Source: Acidobacteriota bacterium
Lineage (GTDB): Bacteria > Acidobacteriota > Vicinamibacteria > Vicinamibacterales > 2-12-FULL-66-21
Assembly (NCBI GenBank): GCA_013362195.1
Contig: JABFWM010000571.1
Location: 1 to 9,673 of the forward strand
Direction: 5' to 3'
Length of the DNA: 9,673 nt
The notes below the pieces were generated by a model. The model did not search any database, had not been told where the DNA came from, and saw only the letters and a list, made by a program, of their open reading frames with translations. Shown here piece after piece: positions 7,891 through 9,673 of the stretch (position 1 is the stretch's first letter; each line of letters opens with the position of its first letter). Made by a program: the position numbers and the translations under genes.

Positions 7891-8088
7891 CGGCACGAGC
7901 TGAACGATACGATCCACATCGCGATACGGAAGAGGCCTGAGCAGCGGCGCGTCGACGACGGAGAACACCGCGACGGTCGCGCCGATCCTGGATCGCAGGA
8001 ACCACGATCGCCCTCGCGGTCAATCCGCGCACGCCGCAACAAACAGGCGCGCGGCGTGCCGCATGTCACGCACCAGATCGCCGCTCAC
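7891..8088 (-). pseudogene. N-terminal remnant of an ADOP-type MacB/FtsX-like permease
   Basis: Reading the minus strand from a GTG at 8088 gives VSGDLVRDMRHAARLF, the usual opening of acidobacterial duplicated orphan permeases (D-L-R-x-A-x-R-L-L). The frame then hits TGA in about 8028-8026. The next piece, RGLTARAIVVPAI (about 8029-7991), is in another frame. The first frame resumes with RIGATVAVFSVVD followed by APLLRPLPYRDVDRIVQL, the hallmark segment of this family around the first transmembrane helix. Two small indels of opposite sign explain this: one base lost near 8030 and one gained near 7990 (CAGG where GGG would keep the frame). Similarity ends around 7891, just before the amidase 3' end. 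A complete permease would be roughly 800 residues, so over 90 percent is missing. It cannot make a functional transporter. Confidence 0.75.
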
Positions 8089-8232
8089 CCGAACATTACG
8101 TCGGCATCCTGCGGGCTGAGGTCGCAGGGCCACTGAATTTCGTGCGTGCTCCGTACAAAGCAAATACGCATTCATAAGGCCGAACTGCCGTGAAATCGCC
8201 CCGCCTTCGCGAGATTTGCGCCGATTGGCACA

Positions 8233-8249
8233 CTGGCGACGTGATTGCA
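8233..8249 (+). promoter_or_regulatory. Sigma-54-like -24/-12 promoter element
   Basis: CTGGCGACGTGATTGCA matches the YTGGC and TTGCW blocks of the RpoN consensus (YTGGCACG-N4-TTGCW). The invariant GG (8235-8236) and GC (8247-8248) are separated by exactly 10 nt. The ACG inside the -24 block is not kept. A transcript would start near 8260, giving a leader of about 35 nt before the ATG at 8295. No enhancer-binding activator is encoded nearby, and no clear sigma-70 -35/-10 pair was seen in the same region. Confidence 0.4.
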
Positions 8250-8282
8250 GCGATTTGCTCCTGAGAAAACCCTACGAAAGCG

Positions 8283-8288
8283 AGGAGG
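8283..8288 (+). promoter_or_regulatory. Strong Shine-Dalgarno of the secreted Ser/Gly-rich protein
   Basis: AGGAGG, a full match to the anti-Shine-Dalgarno core, lies 6 nt before the ATG at 8295. It is the strongest ribosome binding site in the window and suggests high translation of this gene. Confidence 0.85.
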
Positions 8289-8294
8289 CATTAG

Positions 8295-9074
8295 ATGAAA
8301 CGCGAATTCGTATTTGGCGCCGTGATGGCAACAGCGATTGCCGTCGGTGCGAGCGCCCAGAGCACGTCGTCGTCCAGCAGCCAGAGTCAGGGCGATCGGG
8401 ATCAGTCGAGCCGCGGCCAGAGCGTGACGGTCACGGGCTGTCTGGTCAGCGCGGACTCATGGAGCGGCGGTGCCACCGGTACATCGGGTACCGCGTCCAC
8501 AGGTTCGACCACGGGCTCAACAGGGGCCGGCGGCAGCACGAGCGCGAGCCGTTCGAGCGGCAGTGAAGGGCAGTTCGTGTTGACGAACGCCTCGATGGGT
8601 TCCGGATCGAGCTCGAGCTCGGGTGGCGCGTACGGCACCGGCAGCTCGTCGACCGGATCGAGCACGAGCGGCACCAGCGGCACGAGCGGGACGACGGGCG
8701 GATCCACGTCGGGCATGAGTTCGCCGAGCGCGAGCGGGCAGAACGCCTACCGCCTCACGGGCAAGGACAGCAGCGACCTGCAGACGTACATCAACCACCG
8801 CGTCGAAGTGCGCGGCACGGTCGAGAACTCGTCGTCGTCCTCGTCGTCGTCGGCGTACGGCGGCGGGTCGACCAGCGGCACGGGCTCGACGGCGGGCACC
8901 GGCAGCACGACCGGCACCGGCTCCACGACCGGCACCGGCTCCACGACCGGCACGGGCAGCACGTCGGGCACGACGGGCAGCGGCTCGATGTCGAACGCGA
9001 GCGGCGCGGGCACGCTGCACATCTCGTCGATTCGGGAAGTCTCGGGCAGCTGCTCCGGCGGGGGCAACCGGTAA
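8295..9074 (+). CDS. Secreted Ser/Gly/Thr-rich protein with interrupted conserved domain
   Basis: The protein has 259 residues. It opens with a signal peptide MKREFVFGAVMATAIAVGASA (likely cleavage after A21) and then consists mostly of Ser, Gly and Thr. Four non-repetitive segments stand out: SVTVTGCLVS (43-52, C49), GQFVLTNAS (92-100), an AYRLTG plus DLQTYINHRVEVRGTVE segment (151-177), and GTLHISSIREVSGSC (239-253, C253). They look like beta-strands and one short helix of a single small domain, separated by three low-complexity linkers. C49 and C253 are the only cysteines of the mature protein and could form a disulfide joining its ends. The linkers include an eight-serine run (179-186) and five six-residue xGTGST repeats (194-223). 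I recall similar secreted proteins in Acidobacteriota, of unknown function. The strong Shine-Dalgarno, the sigma-54-like site and the downstream hairpin suggest a single-gene, well-expressed, regulated unit. A role in surface or matrix is only a guess. Confidence 0.88.
   Translation: MKREFVFGAVMATAIAVGASAQSTSSSSSQSQGDRDQSSRGQSVTVTGCLVSADSWSGGATGTSGTASTGSTTGSTGAGGSTSASRSSGSEGQFVLTNASMGSGSSSSSGGAYGTGSSSTGSSTSGTSGTSGTTGGSTSGMSSPSASGQNAYRLTGKDSSDLQTYINHRVEVRGTVENSSSSSSSSAYGGGSTSGTGSTAGTGSTTGTGSTTGTGSTTGTGSTSGTTGSGSMSNASGAGTLHISSIREVSGSCSGGGNR
8874..8963 (+). repeat. Five tandem 18-bp units inside the secreted protein gene
   Basis: Units begin at 8874, 8892, 8910, 8928 and 8946. The third and fourth are identical (ACCGGCACCGGCTCCACG); the others differ at a few, partly synonymous, positions. 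Each codes x-G-T-G-S-T, where x is S, A or T. The period is a multiple of three, so unit gain or loss keeps the frame. Confidence 0.85.
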
Positions 9075-9080
9075 GCTGCC

Positions 9081-9113
9081 GGGCGGATCGCTACGTCCTC
9101 CGGCGATCCGCCC
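9081..9113 (+). terminator. Terminator-like hairpin after the secreted protein
   Basis: GGGCGGATCGC (9081-9091) and GCGATCCGCCC (9103-9113) form a perfect 11-bp stem with an 11-nt loop, starting 6 nt after the stop codon. No T tract follows, so it may terminate only in part, or protect the 3' end of the message. Confidence 0.6.
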
Positions 9114-9206
9114 ACATCCCGTCATCCGCCACGGATCCTCCATCCTCTGCGTCGATCTGCCGCGGCCCGCTTCCGGTGTTAAATAGTCGCGCCTCTGTTC
9201 CGTTGC

Positions 9207-9213
9207 AAAGGAG
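9207..9213 (+). promoter_or_regulatory. Ribosome binding site of the cytochrome gene
   Basis: AAAGGAG lies 8 nt before GTG 9222. It decides the start: this GTG is followed directly by a basic then hydrophobic signal peptide, and no ATG in that frame lies near it upstream. Confidence 0.75.
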
Positions 9214-9221
9214 CGACTCCT

Positions 9222-9673
9222 GTGACCCGAACGCGCGCCCGGCAGTTCGCGTGTGTGTCCGCCCTCGTGTTGAGCGTCAGCTTCTCGATGCGCGCGCAGC
9301 AATCCGCGCCATCGCCCGCTTCGCCGCCACAGGGCGCACCACCCGCTGCGACGCCGCCGCCGCAAGGCGGCGGCCGCGGGTTCCAGCCGCAGCGGCCGCC
9401 CCGTCCTGGTGAAACGGCGGCCGAGTACTACAAGAACATCAAGGTGCTGAAGGACGTACCCGCCGAGCAGCTGCCCGTGTCGATGCGGTTCATCGCGGCG
9501 TCGCTGGGCGTAGGCTGCGACTTCTGCCATGTCACCGGTCCGCAGGGCGGCTTCGATCGCGACGACAAGAAACCCAAGGAGACCGCGCGCAAGATGCTGC
9601 GGATGGTGGAGACCATCAACACGCAGCAGTTCGAGGGGCGTCAGCAGGTGAACTGCACGACGTGTCATCACGG
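9222..9673 (+). CDS. Exported c-type cytochrome (CytoC_RC-like), 3'-truncated
   Basis: The frame starts at GTG 9222 and is open to the window end, 150 complete codons. Residues 1 to about 25 form a signal peptide (basic TRTRARQ, hydrophobic VSALVLSVSF, cleavage near MRA/QQ). A Pro/Gln/Gly-rich linker of about 45 residues follows. The core then reads EYYKNIKVLKDVPAEQL and MRFIAASLGVGCDFCHV, with the first haem-binding CxxCH at C99-H103. Next come DRDDKKPKETARKMLRMV and a second motif, C145-TT-C148-H149. This order (VLKD, MxFIAxSLGVxCxFCH, DKKPKxTARKM, CxxCH) matches the small acidobacterial proteins related to the photosynthetic reaction-centre cytochrome subunit (PF02276). Two haems are expected in the visible part, with M81 and nearby residues possible axial ligands; more haems may follow beyond the window. 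Likely a periplasmic electron carrier; its partner is unknown and no photosynthetic genes are near. Confidence 0.9.
   Translation, partial: MTRTRARQFACVSALVLSVSFSMRAQQSAPSPASPPQGAPPAATPPPQGGGRGFQPQRPPRPGETAAEYYKNIKVLKDVPAEQLPVSMRFIAASLGVGCDFCHVTGPQGGFDRDDKKPKETARKMLRMVETINTQQFEGRQQVNCTTCHH

Larger units (their letters stand above)
7842..8294. other. Gene-free stretch between amidase and secreted protein
   Basis: No intact gene is found in these 453 bases. The stretch holds, in order, a weak GC hairpin (7848-7882), the frameshifted minus-strand remnant of a MacB/FtsX-like permease (7891-8088), a segment about 8090-8160 that could be the tail of a lost upstream minus-strand cistron, a less GC-rich segment about 8150-8185, and the sigma-54-like site and ribosome binding site of the next gene. 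The open frames across it are short and unlike any protein apart from the permease fragment. Confidence 0.7.

Noticed and set aside
8874..8963. Tandem repeats considered as a CRISPR-like array
   Set aside because: Units of 18 bp are contiguous with no spacers and encode a regular peptide repeat within an expressed gene.
9179..9185. TTAAATA upstream of the cytochrome considered as a -10 box
   Set aside because: AT-rich and well placed, but no acceptable -35 hexamer about 17 bp upstream.
8517..9671. Minus-strand open frame of 384 codons opposite the Ser/Gly-rich gene and cytochrome
   Set aside because: Its Arg/Ala/Gly repeats mirror the low-complexity codons of the + strand gene, and it covers two genes with good ribosome binding sites on the other strand.

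Overview
The window is GC-rich and looks like a chromosomal segment of an Acidobacteriota bacterium, probably from the Vicinamibacteria side. This rests on family content: a large secreted Asp-box (sortilin/VPS10-like) propeller protein, a small CytoC_RC-type c-type cytochrome, a Ser/Gly/Thr-rich secreted protein, and a decayed fragment of an FtsX/MacB-like permease of the ADOP type. No marker gene is present, so the taxon is inferred. All intact genes are on the + strand; the only minus-strand coding trace is the permease remnant.

Layout: (1) 1-2402, 3' part of an Asp-box propeller protein whose start lies outside the window. (2) 2565-4994, a fused polytopic-membrane/spermidine-synthase-like protein. 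(3) 5013-5164, an A-rich, MITE-like island bounded by 22-bp inverted repeats (19 of 22 pairs match) and containing 9-nt periodic motifs. (4) 5188-6111 and 6108-7841, an exported alpha/beta hydrolase and an amidase-signature enzyme that overlap by ATGA and probably form a translationally coupled pair. (5) 7842-8294, a gene-free stretch with a weak hairpin, the permease pseudogene on the minus strand and a sigma-54-like -24/-12 element. (6) 8295-9074, a secreted low-complexity protein in which segments of what looks like one small domain are separated by Ser/Gly/Thr linkers, followed by a strong hairpin. (7) 9222 to the end, the 5' part of an exported c-type cytochrome with a GTG start and two CxxCH motifs.

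The theme is envelope or periplasmic function: five of the six intact or partial genes are exported or membrane proteins (the export signal of the first gene is outside the window). Only the hydrolase-amidase pair is tied together by sequence; the others look like separate transcription units. I see no convincing new multi-gene system. The points most worth a second look are the inverted-repeat island, the permease remnant with two compensating frameshifts, the sigma-54-like site and the interrupted-domain secreted protein.
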